This document shows positions 54,904 to 63,888 of a DNA stretch of 64,000 nt, piece after piece. This DNA is from Streptomyces sp. SID13726. Its GTDB lineage: Bacteria > Actinomycetota > Actinomycetes > Streptomycetales > Streptomycetaceae. The DNA lies in the NCBI RefSeq assembly GCF_010548375.1, contig NZ_JAAGLY010000003.1, positions 186,001 to 250,000 on the forward strand, written 5' to 3'. A model generated the notes under the pieces. It was not told the DNA's origin and ran no database searches. It saw only the letters and a list, made by a program, of their open reading frames with translations. Every line of letters starts with the position of its first letter. The first letter of the stretch is position 1. A program made the translations under genes and the position numbers.

Positions 54904-55791
54904 TCAGTCCGGGCCCGGGCCGAGCATGCGGCGGGAGAGTTCGGCGAACTGGTTCAGCTCGGGCATGGTCCGGTGTCTGCTGTAGGCGAGGGCGACCATG
55001 CGCGGGGCGACGCCCTCAAGGGTCAGGTAGGCGACATCGTCACGGCGGTAGAAGCCGGCCATGCCCGCCGGCATGACGTAGCAGCCGGTACCGGAGGCGA
55101 CACCCTCCAGGCACTCCTCGATCGTCACCGGAAACCGTCCGGCGTGCGGCTGCGGCGCGAGGGGTTCGCGCGGCAGCCGCCCACGCCATTCGGGGACGTC
55201 CTGCGGATGCTGCAACAGGGTCACGTCCCGCAGGTCCTCCACGTGCACGGCTTTGGACTCCGCGAGCGGATGCGTGCTCGACAGCGCCACCACGCGGGGC
55301 TCAGGGAAGAGCGGGACCACCTCGAACATGCCTTCAGGCAGCGGCAGTCGGACGTAGCAGACGTCGACCCGACCGTCGATCAGGAAGTCGACCTGGTCGC
55401 TGATCGAGGTGTGCACGACCTCGATGTCGAGTTGCGGTGCCATCGTGGCGAACTCCCGCACGATGGGGGTGACGACGATGCCGGGCATGAAGCCGATGGC
55501 GAAGTGGTTCAGCTCCCGGTTCGCCGTCCGCACCCGCTGCTGCACCCCCTGGGACATCGCCAGCAAGGGCCGGGCGTCCTCCAGCAACTGGTGTCCCGCC
55601 CGCGTCAGTACGGTGCCCTGTCGGTCCCGCAGGAAGAGGACCACGTCCAGATCCTCCTCCAGCGCCCGGATCTGGCGGCTCAGCGCCGGCTGGGTCATGT
55701 AGAGACGGCTCGCCGCCCGCACGAAGCTGCACTCCTCGGCCACGGCCACGAAGTAACGCACCCGGCGCATGTCGAGGTCCATGCGGCTCAT
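54904..55791 (-). CDS. LysR-family transcriptional regulator
   Basis: About 295-residue regulator. The winged helix-turn-helix is at the N-terminus (RRVRYFVAVAEECSFVRAASRLYMTQPALSRQIRALEEDL), followed by the LysR substrate-binding domain (FAIGFMPGIVVTPIV, then VDVCYVRLPL). Possible starts are the GTG at 55800, the ATG at 55791 and the ATG at 55782; none has a clear Shine-Dalgarno. I chose the ATG at 55791, 13 bases after the stop of the catalase-like gene. The two are probably co-transcribed and translationally coupled, unlike the usual divergent LysR layout. It may control the catalase-like gene or an outside target. The inducer is unknown. Confidence 0.88.
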   Translation of the reverse strand: MSRMDLDMRRVRYFVAVAEECSFVRAASRLYMTQPALSRQIRALEEDLDVVLFLRDRQGTVLTRAGHQLLEDARPLLAMSQGVQQRVRTANRELNHFAIGFMPGIVVTPIVREFATMAPQLDIEVVHTSISDQVDFLIDGRVDVCYVRLPLPEGMFEVVPLFPEPRVVALSSTHPLAESKAVHVEDLRDVTLLQHPQDVPEWRGRLPREPLAPQPHAGRFPVTIEECLEGVASGTGCYVMPAGMAGFYRRDDVAYLTLEGVAPRMVALAYSRHRTMPELNQFAELSRRMLGPGPD

Positions 55792-55804
55792 GCTAGCCAC
55801 GCCG

Positions 55805-56743
55805 TCAGGGAGCGACGTCCCGGTTGCGCAGGCTCAGCGCGTACGCGGCTTGCCGGGCCCGCATCAATTCACCGAGAGGGCGATGCTCCTTCGCCGCGAT
55901 CCAAGGATTGAAGCTGCTCTTCTCGACGGTCCGGGCGAACGCCTCGTCCGGTGCCTGCCGGGGAACCCGCAGCCGCCCCACGGTAAGCCACGGCGCGTCC
56001 CAGGGAACCGACGAGTCCTCGATCGGCGTACGGTTCTCGTCCTCGAAGAACTGGGCCTGGAAGAGGAACTCCAGGTCGCCTTCCACGAGTCGCCCATAGA
56101 TGTCGGCTGCCAGATCCTTACGCGCGCCCTTGTTCACCGCCGTCGACGCGGCGCACAGTTTCAGGCGGGCCGCGTAGTCCCCGAACGTGACCGGCATGAT
56201 GCTGAAGAACTCATGGGTGGCGAATCCACTGAACGGCTTCGCCATGTCCCGGAAGTTCGCGACTGCGCCGCGTACCATCCGTGGCTTCGTCGCGGCCTTG
56301 CGGAGAGCGGCGCCGGGCGCGCTCGTGGAGAGGTCGACGATCTCGACGACGTCCGCGCTGCCGCTGACCTTCAGGGTCTCCTGACTGACGAAAGTGAAGT
56401 TCTGCTCGACATCCGTGGACGACGGCGTCGAGGCCCCGAGCACCTTGACCGCGAACCCTCGGATGTCAGGAGCCCGGTCGACGGAGAAGTTCCCGTTGGA
56501 CAGCCGGACATGCGCCTCGTAAACAGTGGGAAAGGCGAAGATCCCCTGCCTCGCACAGTCGGGAATCCCCTCCTCCACCACCAGGGCCGCCCTCAGAGCG
56601 GCCACTTGCTTACGGTGCAGCGCCCTGCCATGGCCCTGCTTCTTCAGGCGCTGACGCTGCAATTCACTGAACACGTGCACCTGTTCGGCGTGTTGGGCGT
56701 CCTCACCCGGCAGGATCACTTCGCGCCACTGAGTGCTCGGCAT
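55805..56743 (-). CDS. Small catalase-like heme protein
   Basis: 312-residue protein of the catalase superfamily, much shorter than standard catalases (about 480 or more). It has a likely distal His in RALHRK, the FAVKVLG and VEQNFTF segments of the catalase barrel, FFSIMPVTFGDYAARLKL, and the FEDENRTPIEDSSVPWD segment. The tail (FNPWIAAKEHRPLGELMRAR) matches the short catalase-related proteins often annotated simply as catalase family. The canonical proximal RxxxY heme motif is not evident. Relatives of this short type include hydroperoxide-modifying enzymes, so peroxide removal should not be assumed. The ATG at 56743 is preferred over the upstream TTG, with AGAGG nine bases before it. It heads a two-gene operon with a LysR regulator. 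Confidence 0.8.
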   Translation of the reverse strand: MPSTQWREVILPGEDAQHAEQVHVFSELQRQRLKKQGHGRALHRKQVAALRAALVVEEGIPDCARQGIFAFPTVYEAHVRLSNGNFSVDRAPDIRGFAVKVLGASTPSSTDVEQNFTFVSQETLKVSGSADVVEIVDLSTSAPGAALRKAATKPRMVRGAVANFRDMAKPFSGFATHEFFSIMPVTFGDYAARLKLCAASTAVNKGARKDLAADIYGRLVEGDLEFLFQAQFFEDENRTPIEDSSVPWDAPWLTVGRLRVPRQAPDEAFARTVEKSSFNPWIAAKEHRPLGELMRARQAAYALSLRNRDVAP

Positions 56744-57095
56744 GTTCTTGGACCTCTTCAATATTCAGGACCTCCGCGGGACGGAGGGCGTCTACTGAGC
56801 AACACCGATGCCGATATCGCGGACCGTCACAGGAATCTCAGGATTGTCCGGACCTCTTCGCTATCCGCGTCACCGTCTCCCGCAGAGCATTCCGGCCGAC
56901 GACATGTCCCGCCAATGCCGATCGCCCGAGCCGTCATGCCGATCGGGCATGGCGGCAGCACAGTGCGGGCGAGCGGGAGCCACCGGTCACGTCTCACATG
57001 GCGGTCACGTGGTCACCCACCCGAACGACCCCGGCCTCCAGCACATCCAGATACACACCGGGACACGAAACCGGCGCCCCTCCGATACGCCCCCG
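56744..57095. other. Intergenic region between PucR and the catalase-like gene
   Basis: 352 bases without an intact gene. It contains the catalase-like promoter region, an inverted repeat ATGCC-GATCG-GGCAT near 56936-56950, and a possible MOSC-domain remnant (56994-57095). No clear terminator for the PucR gene was seen. Confidence 0.5.
56994..57095 (-). pseudogene. Possible C-terminal remnant of a MOSC-domain protein
   Basis: Directly after the PucR stop, in the same frame, 33 codons read as a segment containing PGVYLDVLEAGVVRVGDHV and then stop. This resembles the last strand pair of MOSC domains, which bind sulfur or molybdenum cofactor. There is no start codon and nothing else of the domain. 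It is either a decayed gene end or chance. It is notable because molybdenum-cofactor genes (xanthine dehydrogenase) are close by. Confidence 0.3.
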
Positions 57096-58598
57096 TCACC
57101 CCCGGCACAGCAACGCCGTCCACAGATCGAGGCGATCGGTGAGCCGGGACAGGTCACGGCCCGTGAAGTGCTCCACGCGCTGGATGCGGTAGTGGACGGT
57201 GTTGACGTGCAGGTGCAGCGCCTGAGCGGTGCGGGCCCAGGAGCCGTCGCAGGCGAGGAAGGTCCGCAGGGTGTCCAGCAGCGGGGCGGCGGTGGCGCTG
57301 CCGGCGTCGAGGAGCGGGCCGAGGACGGTACGGCTGTAGGCGGTGCGTACCTCCACCGGCACCCCGCTCAGCAGGGCGTCGAGACTGGTGAGCCCGGCCA
57401 CGTCGGTGAGGAGCGAGGCGTCGGGTGCCGTACCCCTGGCGGAGACCAGGGCGTAGCGGGCCTCGGCCAGCGCGCCGGCGAGGTCTCCCGGGCCGGCGGC
57501 CGGTGCTCCGGTGCCGCCGTGCAGTCGTACGGTCGACTCGCCCCCGGCGACCAGCGGCCACACCTCGGCGAGGGCCGGATCGCCGGGGAGGACGGCGAAC
57601 GCGGTGCCGTCCGGGAGGCGCCCCACCGCCGCCGGGCCCCCGACGTGGGCGACGGCTTCCGCCAACGCGCCTTCCGCCAGACCCTCGCGGTCGGCGCCCG
57701 TGTCGGCGGCGATCACGCGGAACGGCCCCTCGCCGGACGGCAGTCCGCAGGCTCGCAGCGCGGACGCCACGGCGGTGTCCTCCGTACCGGCCCGGACGAG
57801 CAGCGCCCCGAGTTCGTCCGCCGCCTGCCGGTCGGCGGCCCGGCGCCGGGCCTGTGCCGACTGGCAGCGGCCCAGGATCGCGGCGACCTCGTGCAGCATG
57901 CGGGGCGGGGCGATGTCCGGGTCGGGCAGGTAGAGGTGCCAGCGTTCGTACGGTGTCGTGGCGGCGTCCGCGTCGACCGGGACCGTCAGTCCGCTGCCGT
58001 CGGCCAGTACCGCCAGCGCGTCGGAGGGGGACAGCGCGGGCGTGCCCTCCGTCGCCGCGACCGTACGGCCGGTGGCGGACAGGACGTGGGCGACGGCCGC
58101 CCGTCCCAGGTGGGCGAAGGCGGCGGCGAGGATCGCCTCCGGTCCGGCGTCCTGCGCGGCGAGCCGGCTCAGCCGGGCGCGGGCGTTCTCGGGCAGCGCG
58201 TGCCGTCGGCTCAGCTCCCGCCACTGCTGGAAGTAGACGGTGTCGGTGACGGCCCGGAACATCACATGGGCCGGGACGGCCGCGACCGGGATGCCGTGCC
58301 GTACACACGCCTCGATCAGGTCGTCGGGGACCTCGCCGTGCGTCTCCTCGCCGGCCAGCAGCACGGCGGCGTCCGCGCCGCGCAGCCCCGCCACGAACCG
58401 CTCCGCCCTGGCCTGACCCTCCTCCGGCGTCCACCACACCAGCCCGCTGAGCACGACCTCTCCCGGGCGTACGAACCGGGCGGGGTCCTCCAGGTCCGTG
58501 ACCGTGACCCCGCTGATCTCCCGTTCCAGCAGCGTGTCCTCGGCCCACAACAGGCGCAGGCCGAGGGTCTCGTCCCTCATGAGGTGTTCGACGTGCAT
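57096..58598 (-). CDS. PucR-family transcriptional regulator of purine oxidation
   Basis: 500-residue regulator with the PucR layout: an N-terminal purine-catabolism regulatory domain (MHVEHLMRDETLGLRLLWAE through about 130), a middle region and a C-terminal helix-turn-helix (FLACDGSWARTAQALHLHVNTVHYRIQRVE). The start at the ATG 58598 is chosen because the conserved domain begins directly there and GAGGAG lies nine bases upstream. It is divergent from the xanthine dehydrogenase genes at 58821-62350, which it most likely controls in response to a purine or an intermediate of its breakdown. The 222 bases between them should hold both promoters. Confidence 0.92.
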   Translation of the reverse strand: MHVEHLMRDETLGLRLLWAEDTLLEREISGVTVTDLEDPARFVRPGEVVLSGLVWWTPEEGQARAERFVAGLRGADAAVLLAGEETHGEVPDDLIEACVRHGIPVAAVPAHVMFRAVTDTVYFQQWRELSRRHALPENARARLSRLAAQDAGPEAILAAAFAHLGRAAVAHVLSATGRTVAATEGTPALSPSDALAVLADGSGLTVPVDADAATTPYERWHLYLPDPDIAPPRMLHEVAAILGRCQSAQARRRAADRQAADELGALLVRAGTEDTAVASALRACGLPSGEGPFRVIAADTGADREGLAEGALAEAVAHVGGPAAVGRLPDGTAFAVLPGDPALAEVWPLVAGGESTVRLHGGTGAPAAGPGDLAGALAEARYALVSARGTAPDASLLTDVAGLTSLDALLSGVPVEVRTAYSRTVLGPLLDAGSATAAPLLDTLRTFLACDGSWARTAQALHLHVNTVHYRIQRVEHFTGRDLSRLTDRLDLWTALLCRG

Positions 58599-58820
58599 GT
58601 GCTCCGGCTCCTCGTACGACCGCCGGATCCGGCCATCCACCATCCGTCACTCAGCGAAACCGCATCCACCAGGTGAATACGGCTTCAGGCATGGTAAGTG
58701 CCAGATCAAACAAGTGAAACGCCTCTTGGTTGATCCTCCATTGGCGACGCCGGAAAAGTCGGCGTTTCCGTACTGTGAACCAGTCGTCCCGGGCCTGTTC
58801 GCGTTGCTTCACTGACGCCC

Positions 58821-59633
58821 ATGGACCTGAACACGGTGACGGAGACACGGGACGCCCGGGACCCCGCGCCCTGGCGGCCGGGCGACGCCTGGCTGGGCGG
58901 CGGCACCTATCTCTTCTCCGAGCCGCAGCCGCACCTGCGCCGCCTGGTGGACCTGAGCCGCACCGGCTGGACCCCGGTCGAGACGCACCGGGACGGCTCG
59001 CTTGAGATCGCCGCCACCTGCACCATCGCCCAGCTGTCCCGCTTCGCCAAGACCCTCGACGCGCGGGCGGCTCCGCTGTTCGAGCAGTGCTGCCGGGCCT
59101 TCCTGGCCTCCTTCAAGATCTGGAACATGGCCACGGTGGGCGGCAACCTCTGCAACGCCCTCCCGGCCGGCCCGATGATCTCCCTCGCCGCCGCACTGGA
59201 CGGCGAGTGCCTGCTCCAGGCCCAGGACGGTGTACGACGCCGTGTCGAGGTCGCCGACTTCATCACCGGCGCGGGCCGCAAGGACCTCGCCGAGGGCGAG
59301 CTGCTGCGGTCCGTCACCCTGCCCGCCCCGGCCCTGTCGTGCCGTACGGCGTTCCGGCAGGCGTCGCTCTACGGGCTCGGCCGTTCCGGAGTGCTGGTCA
59401 TCGGCGCGCTGGACCCCGTCGACGGCTCGCTCGCGATCACGGTGACCGCCTCGACGGTCCGCCCGGTCCGGCTGTGGTTCGCCCTGCCGCCCGGCGCGGA
59501 CGCACTGCGGACGGCGCTCGGCTCGGCCGTCGCCGACGACGAGTGGTTCGACGACATCCACGGGCTGCCCGAGTGGCGGCGCCACATGACGTACCGGTAC
59601 GCGGAGGAGATCCGCCAGGAGGTGACCCGATGA
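58821..59633 (+). CDS. Xanthine dehydrogenase family, FAD-binding subunit
   Basis: 270-residue flavin subunit of a molybdenum hydroxylase. The N-terminal FAD-binding segment has GDAWLGGGTYLFSEP (the G-G-G-T FAD loop), and the second FAD motif is ATVGGNLCNALPAGPM. The C-terminal FAD_binding_5/CO-dehydrogenase flavoprotein tail follows. At 270 residues it is close to the usual size for separate subunits. It passes electrons from the iron-sulfur clusters of its partner to NAD or another acceptor. The stop overlaps the start of the next gene (ATGA), so both are made together. It has no strong Shine-Dalgarno. Divergence from a PucR regulator supports a role in purine (hypoxanthine/xanthine) oxidation. 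Confidence 0.93.
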   Translation: MDLNTVTETRDARDPAPWRPGDAWLGGGTYLFSEPQPHLRRLVDLSRTGWTPVETHRDGSLEIAATCTIAQLSRFAKTLDARAAPLFEQCCRAFLASFKIWNMATVGGNLCNALPAGPMISLAAALDGECLLQAQDGVRRRVEVADFITGAGRKDLAEGELLRSVTLPAPALSCRTAFRQASLYGLGRSGVLVIGALDPVDGSLAITVTASTVRPVRLWFALPPGADALRTALGSAVADDEWFDDIHGLPEWRRHMTYRYAEEIRQEVTR

Positions 59634-62350
59634 GGGTCGAGGTCAACGGACGCTCCCACGAGCAGGAGCCCCGTCCGGGCCAGTGCCTGCGCACCTACCT
59701 GCGCGAGCGGGGCTGGTTCGGCGTGAAGAAGGGCTGCGACGCCGGGGACTGCGGCGCCTGCACCGTCCACGTGGACGGCGAACCGGTGCACAGCTGTCTG
59801 TACCCGGCCTTCCGCGCCGACGGCCGCACGGTCACCACGGTCGAGGGCCTGGCCTCCCCCGACGGCGAACTCCACCCAGTCCAGCGGAAGTTCCTCGACG
59901 CGCAGGGCTTCCAGTGCGGATTCTGCACGGCCGGCTACCTGATGACCACGGTCGCCCTCGACGAGGACCAACTCACCGACCTGCCCAGGGCGTTCAAGGG
60001 CAACCTGTGCCGCTGCACCGGCTACCGCGCCATCGAGGACGCGGTCCGCGGGGTCCGCCACGTCGAGACCCCGGACGCCGGCGAGTCGGTGGGCCGCAAC
60101 CTCCCCGCACCGGCAGGGCCGCAGGTCGTCACCGGTACCGCGCGCTACACCTTCGACGTCGACGTCCCCGGCCTGCTCCACATGAAGCTGCTGCGCTCCC
60201 CGCACGCCCACGCCCGCATCACCGCGATCGACACTGCTGCGGCCCTCCAAGTCCCCGGGGTGCAGGCCGTGTTCACTCATCTCGACGCCCCGGAACGGCA
60301 TTTCTCCACCGCCCGCCACGAGCACCCCGAGGAGGACCCGGACGACACCCGTGTCCTCGACGACACGGTCCGCCACATCGGCCAGCGGGTCGCGGCCGTC
60401 GTGGCGGACACCGAGGCGGCGGCCGAAGAGGGGTGCCGACGCGTCGAGGTGACGTACGACGTCCTGCCCGCCGTGCTCGACCCGGAGGAGGCGATGCGGC
60501 CGGGCGCACCGGTCGTGCACGACAAGGACCCTGCCGTCGCCCGGATCTCCCGTCCGCGCGACAACGTGGTGGGCGAGGCGCACGGCGAGATCGGCGACGT
60601 GGAGGCGGGCTTCGCGGAGGCCGACGCCGTGTACGAGGAGACCTTCCGCACGCAGCGGGTCCAGCACGCGAGCCTGGAGACGCACGGTGCGGTGGCGTGG
60701 TTCGACGAGGACAACCGCCTGACGGTACACACGAGTTCACAGACCCCGTTCCTGACCCGCCGTGCCCTGTGCGCCCTGTACGACCTCCCGCTGGAGAAGG
60801 TGCGCGTGGTCGCGGGCCGCGTCGGTGGCGGGTTCGGCGGCAAGCAGGAGATGCTGGTCGAGGACATCGTGGCGCTGGCCGTGCTGAGGCTGCGGCGGCC
60901 GGTGAAGCTGGAGTACACGCGCGCCGAGCAGTTCTACGGTGCCACCACCCGGCACCCCTTCACGATCCGGGTGAAGGCGGGCGCCCGCCGCGACGGCACG
61001 CTGACCGCGCTCCAGCTGCGCGTCGTGTCGAACACGGGCGCCTACGGCAACCACGGACCGGCGGTGATGTTCCACAGCGTCGGCGAGTCGATGGCCGTCT
61101 ACCGCGCCGCGCACAAGAAGGTCGACGCCTACTCGGTCTACACCCACACCGTCCCGGCGGGCGCCTTCCGGGGCTACGGCCTCGGCCAGGTGATGTTCGC
61201 CGTCGAGTCGGCCTTCGACGAACTCGCCCGCCAACTGGGCCTGGATCCACTGGACTTCAAGGCCCGCAACGTCATCGGTCCGGGCGGGACGATGCTGACA
61301 CCCGGCGGTCACGAGGAGGACCTGCACATCGCTAGCTACGGCCTCGACCAGTGCGTCGGCATCGTGCGCGCCGCTCAGGCGCGGTACGCGGACGAACCCG
61401 CCCCGGAGGGCTGGCTGGTGGGCGAGGGAACGGCCCTCGCGATGATCGCGACGGGTCCGCCGGGTGGTCACATCGCCGACGCGCGCGCCGCCCTGCTCCC
61501 CGACGGAAGCTTCGATCTCGCGGTCGGCACGGCCGAGTTCGGCAACGGCACCACCACCGTGCACCAGCAGATCGCCGCCGGTGAACTCGCCACCACCGTC
61601 GAGCGGATCACCGTCCGCCAGTCCGACACGGATGTCGTACGGCATGACACGGGCGCCTTCGCCTCCACCGGCACCGTCGTCGCGGGCAAGGCCACCCTGC
61701 GCGCCTCCCGCGCCCTGGCCGACCTGCTCCTCGACTTCGCCGCCGCCCACCTGCGCGTCCCGCGCGCCGACTGCCGGCTCGCGGAGGAGGCCGTACTGCA
61801 CCCGGGCGGACGCCTGACGCTGAAGGATCTGTACGGCGCCGCCCGCGCGGTCGGTGTCGAGTGCGCCGCCGACGGGCACTTCGGCGGCACTCCGCGGTCG
61901 GTGGCCTTCAACGCCCAGTGGTTCAAGGTGGCCGTCGACCCCGGCACCGGTGAGATCCGCGTCCTGCGCAGCGTGCACGCCGCCGACGCGGGCAGGGTCA
62001 TGAACCCGATGCAGTGCCGGGGCCAGGTCGAGGGAGGGGTCGCCCAGGCGCTCGGCGCGACCCTCTTCGAGAACGTCCGCGTCGACGAGCGCGGCGAGGT
62101 GGAGACGGCGGCCTTCCGCCGCTACCGGCTCCCCCAGTACGCCGACGTCCCCCGCACCGAGGTCCACTTCATGGAGACCACGGACGCCATCGGCCCCCTC
62201 GGCGCCAAGTCGATGAGCGAGAGCCCCTTCAACCCGGTCGCCCCCGCCTTCGCCAACGCCCTGCGCGACGCGACGGGCGTCCGCTTCACCGAACTCCCGC
62301 TGACCCGGGACCGGGTGTGGCTCGGGCTGCGGGACCACGGCGTACGGTGA
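59630..62350 (+). CDS. Xanthine dehydrogenase family, fused [2Fe-2S] and molybdopterin subunit
   Basis: 906-residue fusion. Residues 1-150 carry two [2Fe-2S] clusters: plant-type Cys36, Cys41, Cys44, Cys56 and the helical cluster Cys96, Cys99, Cys127, Cys129. Residues about 160-906 are the molybdopterin-binding catalytic subunit, with GGGFGGKQE, AFRGYGLGQ, GTAEFGNGT and the catalytic-Glu region GAKSMSESPFNP, where the usual GEPP is SESP. The more common arrangement in bacteria has these parts as separate genes, so this is a real fusion; the reading frame is continuous. With the FAD subunit it forms a complete xanthine dehydrogenase-type enzyme, oxidising hypoxanthine and xanthine to urate or a related heterocycle. 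The XdhC-type cofactor-sulfurating chaperone is not in the window. Confidence 0.93.
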   Translation: MRVEVNGRSHEQEPRPGQCLRTYLRERGWFGVKKGCDAGDCGACTVHVDGEPVHSCLYPAFRADGRTVTTVEGLASPDGELHPVQRKFLDAQGFQCGFCTAGYLMTTVALDEDQLTDLPRAFKGNLCRCTGYRAIEDAVRGVRHVETPDAGESVGRNLPAPAGPQVVTGTARYTFDVDVPGLLHMKLLRSPHAHARITAIDTAAALQVPGVQAVFTHLDAPERHFSTARHEHPEEDPDDTRVLDDTVRHIGQRVAAVVADTEAAAEEGCRRVEVTYDVLPAVLDPEEAMRPGAPVVHDKDPAVARISRPRDNVVGEAHGEIGDVEAGFAEADAVYEETFRTQRVQHASLETHGAVAWFDEDNRLTVHTSSQTPFLTRRALCALYDLPLEKVRVVAGRVGGGFGGKQEMLVEDIVALAVLRLRRPVKLEYTRAEQFYGATTRHPFTIRVKAGARRDGTLTALQLRVVSNTGAYGNHGPAVMFHSVGESMAVYRAAHKKVDAYSVYTHTVPAGAFRGYGLGQVMFAVESAFDELARQLGLDPLDFKARNVIGPGGTMLTPGGHEEDLHIASYGLDQCVGIVRAAQARYADEPAPEGWLVGEGTALAMIATGPPGGHIADARAALLPDGSFDLAVGTAEFGNGTTTVHQQIAAGELATTVERITVRQSDTDVVRHDTGAFASTGTVVAGKATLRASRALADLLLDFAAAHLRVPRADCRLAEEAVLHPGGRLTLKDLYGAARAVGVECAADGHFGGTPRSVAFNAQWFKVAVDPGTGEIRVLRSVHAADAGRVMNPMQCRGQVEGGVAQALGATLFENVRVDERGEVETAAFRRYRLPQYADVPRTEVHFMETTDAIGPLGAKSMSESPFNPVAPAFANALRDATGVRFTELPLTRDRVWLGLRDHGVR

Positions 62351-62354
62351 TCGC

Positions 62355-62378
62355 CCGCCCGGGGTGCGGACCGGGCGG
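62355..62378. terminator. Hairpin between convergent xanthine dehydrogenase and PPOX genes
   Basis: An 8-bp perfect GC stem (CCGCCCGG with CCGGGCGG) and 8-base loop fill the 28-base gap between the two stop codons. Confidence 0.65.
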
Positions 62379-63038
62379 CTACTCGTACCGGTACTTCAGC
62401 GAGTCCGACTCCGCCTGCTCGATGTCGGCGATCGTCAGCTCCGGCATCCGCAGCTGGGCCAGCGTCACCTCGGCCGACGTCGGCTGGGCGTCCGTCGGCA
62501 GCCACTGCTCCGGCTTCCAGGCCCCGCTGCGCAGCAGGGACTTGGGGCAGTGCGGATAGACCTCCTCGATCCCCACCACCAGCGCGCTGGCCGGCGGTTT
62601 CCCCACGGGGGTCAGCTGCGAAAGGAGCTCCTGATCGGTGGAGACACAGGCCCGGCCGTTCACCCTGAGCGTCGTGGTACGCCCCGGGATCACGAACAGC
62701 AGCCCGGCCCGGCCGGTGGCCATGACGTTCTGGAGAGTGTCCAGCCGCTTGTTGCCGGTCGCGTCCGGTATCGCCACCGTCCGTGAGTCCAGCACGGCCA
62801 CGAATCCGGCGGGGCCGCCGCGCGGGGAGACATCACAGTTGCCCTCGGCGTCCGCGCTGGCCACCAGCACCAGCGACGAACAGCCGATCAACCGCCGGGT
62901 CTCCTCGGTGAGTTCGGTCATCTGCTTGCGTACGGCCGCGTCGCCGGGCAGGGCGTACACCTGGCGCAGCTCCTCCTGGTCGCGTACGGCGTCGAGACGG
63001 AGCAGGTCGAAGGCACTGCCGACAAGGGGAAGCGTCAT
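62379..63038 (-). CDS. Pyridoxamine 5'-phosphate oxidase-related FMN-binding protein
   Basis: 219-residue split-barrel flavoprotein of the PPOX superfamily. It has SSLVLVASADAEGNCDVSPRGGPAGFVAV (the flavin-side strand), then RLDTLQNVMATGRAGLLFVIPG and TTLRVNGRACVS. The DVSPRG pattern and the helical N-terminus match the subgroup annotated as MSMEG_1061-type, some of which bind F420 instead of FMN. The substrate is unknown. It is monocistronic and converges on the xanthine dehydrogenase operon. Confidence 0.85.
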   Translation of the reverse strand: MTLPLVGSAFDLLRLDAVRDQEELRQVYALPGDAAVRKQMTELTEETRRLIGCSSLVLVASADAEGNCDVSPRGGPAGFVAVLDSRTVAIPDATGNKRLDTLQNVMATGRAGLLFVIPGRTTTLRVNGRACVSTDQELLSQLTPVGKPPASALVVGIEEVYPHCPKSLLRSGAWKPEQWLPTDAQPTSAEVTLAQLRMPELTIADIEQAESDSLKYRYE

Positions 63039-63216
63039 GCACCCGACCCTAGTAGCTCGGCCTTGACAACGTCCGCGCCTGAACGCCGAGTTCGTCCAGC
63101 CTCTACGCCGGGTCTCTCACGGGCCAGGGCCGAGCCGGTGCCGCGCCTGTGGAACTCGGGCAACACCCCCAGCGGGCCGAGGACTTGCACGGCGCCGGTT
63201 CGACGCACCGCAGGTG

Positions 63217-63888
63217 TCACGGCCACAGTCGGTGCCGTTGCCAGGCGGTGTCGCGGTCGGGGCGTTCGTAGCGCAGCCGGTGGTGCAGGCGCCCCTTGTC
63301 CGCCTGCCAGAACTCGACCCGGCCCGGGACCAGGGTGTAGAGCGTCCACTCGGGGCTGACCAGTTCGGGCTCGGCCTCGATGCGGGCCAGTGCCGTACGG
63401 AACACACGGTCGCGTTCCTCGGGGCTCTCCAGGGGTTCGCTCTGGCGGCCCAGCAGTACTTCGGCGCGCGCGGAGGGCGCGCGGGCCAGGAGATCCGCGG
63501 CGCTCTGTTCGGGGGACGCTGGCTCGACAGCGCCCCGCACCCTGACCTGTCGGCCCAGGCGCGGCCAGTAGAAGGTGAGCGCGGCTCGCGGCCGGTCGGC
63601 GAGTTGGCGGCCCTTGGGGCTGCCGGCGTGCGCCGCGAACTGCCAGCCGTCGCCGTCCACGTTCTTGAGGATGAGCACCCGGGCGTCCGGGCCGCCGTCC
63701 TCGCCGACCGTGGAGAGGGTCATGGCGTGCGCGTCGGGCACACCTGCGGCGACGGCCTCCCGCAGCCAGTCGAGGAACAGTTCGACCGGGTCGGCCGGGG
63801 CGCCGGCCGGGTCGAACTCCGCCAGCGGTCCCGCGAACACTTCGAGGCCGCGCAGCCACTCCCGCACGCTCGTCGGCTGCTCGTTCAT
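63217..63888 (-). CDS. PdxH-like pyridoxamine 5'-phosphate oxidase
   Basis: 223-residue flavoprotein with the PdxH fold. DAHAMTLSTVGEDGGPDARVLILKNVDGDGWQFAAHAGSPKGRQLADRPRAALTFYWPRLGRQVRVRG matches the PdxH core (the A-L-T-F-Y-W and RQVRVRG segments bind FMN and substrate). The C-terminus (VEFWQADKGRLHHRLRY) is the dimerisation end with the usual VEFWQ and RLHHR. It would make pyridoxal 5'-phosphate. The ATG at 63888 overlaps the stop of a 32-residue open frame (ATGA), suggesting coupling. Confidence 0.87.
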   Translation of the reverse strand: MNEQPTSVREWLRGLEVFAGPLAEFDPAGAPADPVELFLDWLREAVAAGVPDAHAMTLSTVGEDGGPDARVLILKNVDGDGWQFAAHAGSPKGRQLADRPRAALTFYWPRLGRQVRVRGAVEPASPEQSAADLLARAPSARAEVLLGRQSEPLESPEERDRVFRTALARIEAEPELVSPEWTLYTLVPGRVEFWQADKGRLHHRLRYERPDRDTAWQRHRLWP

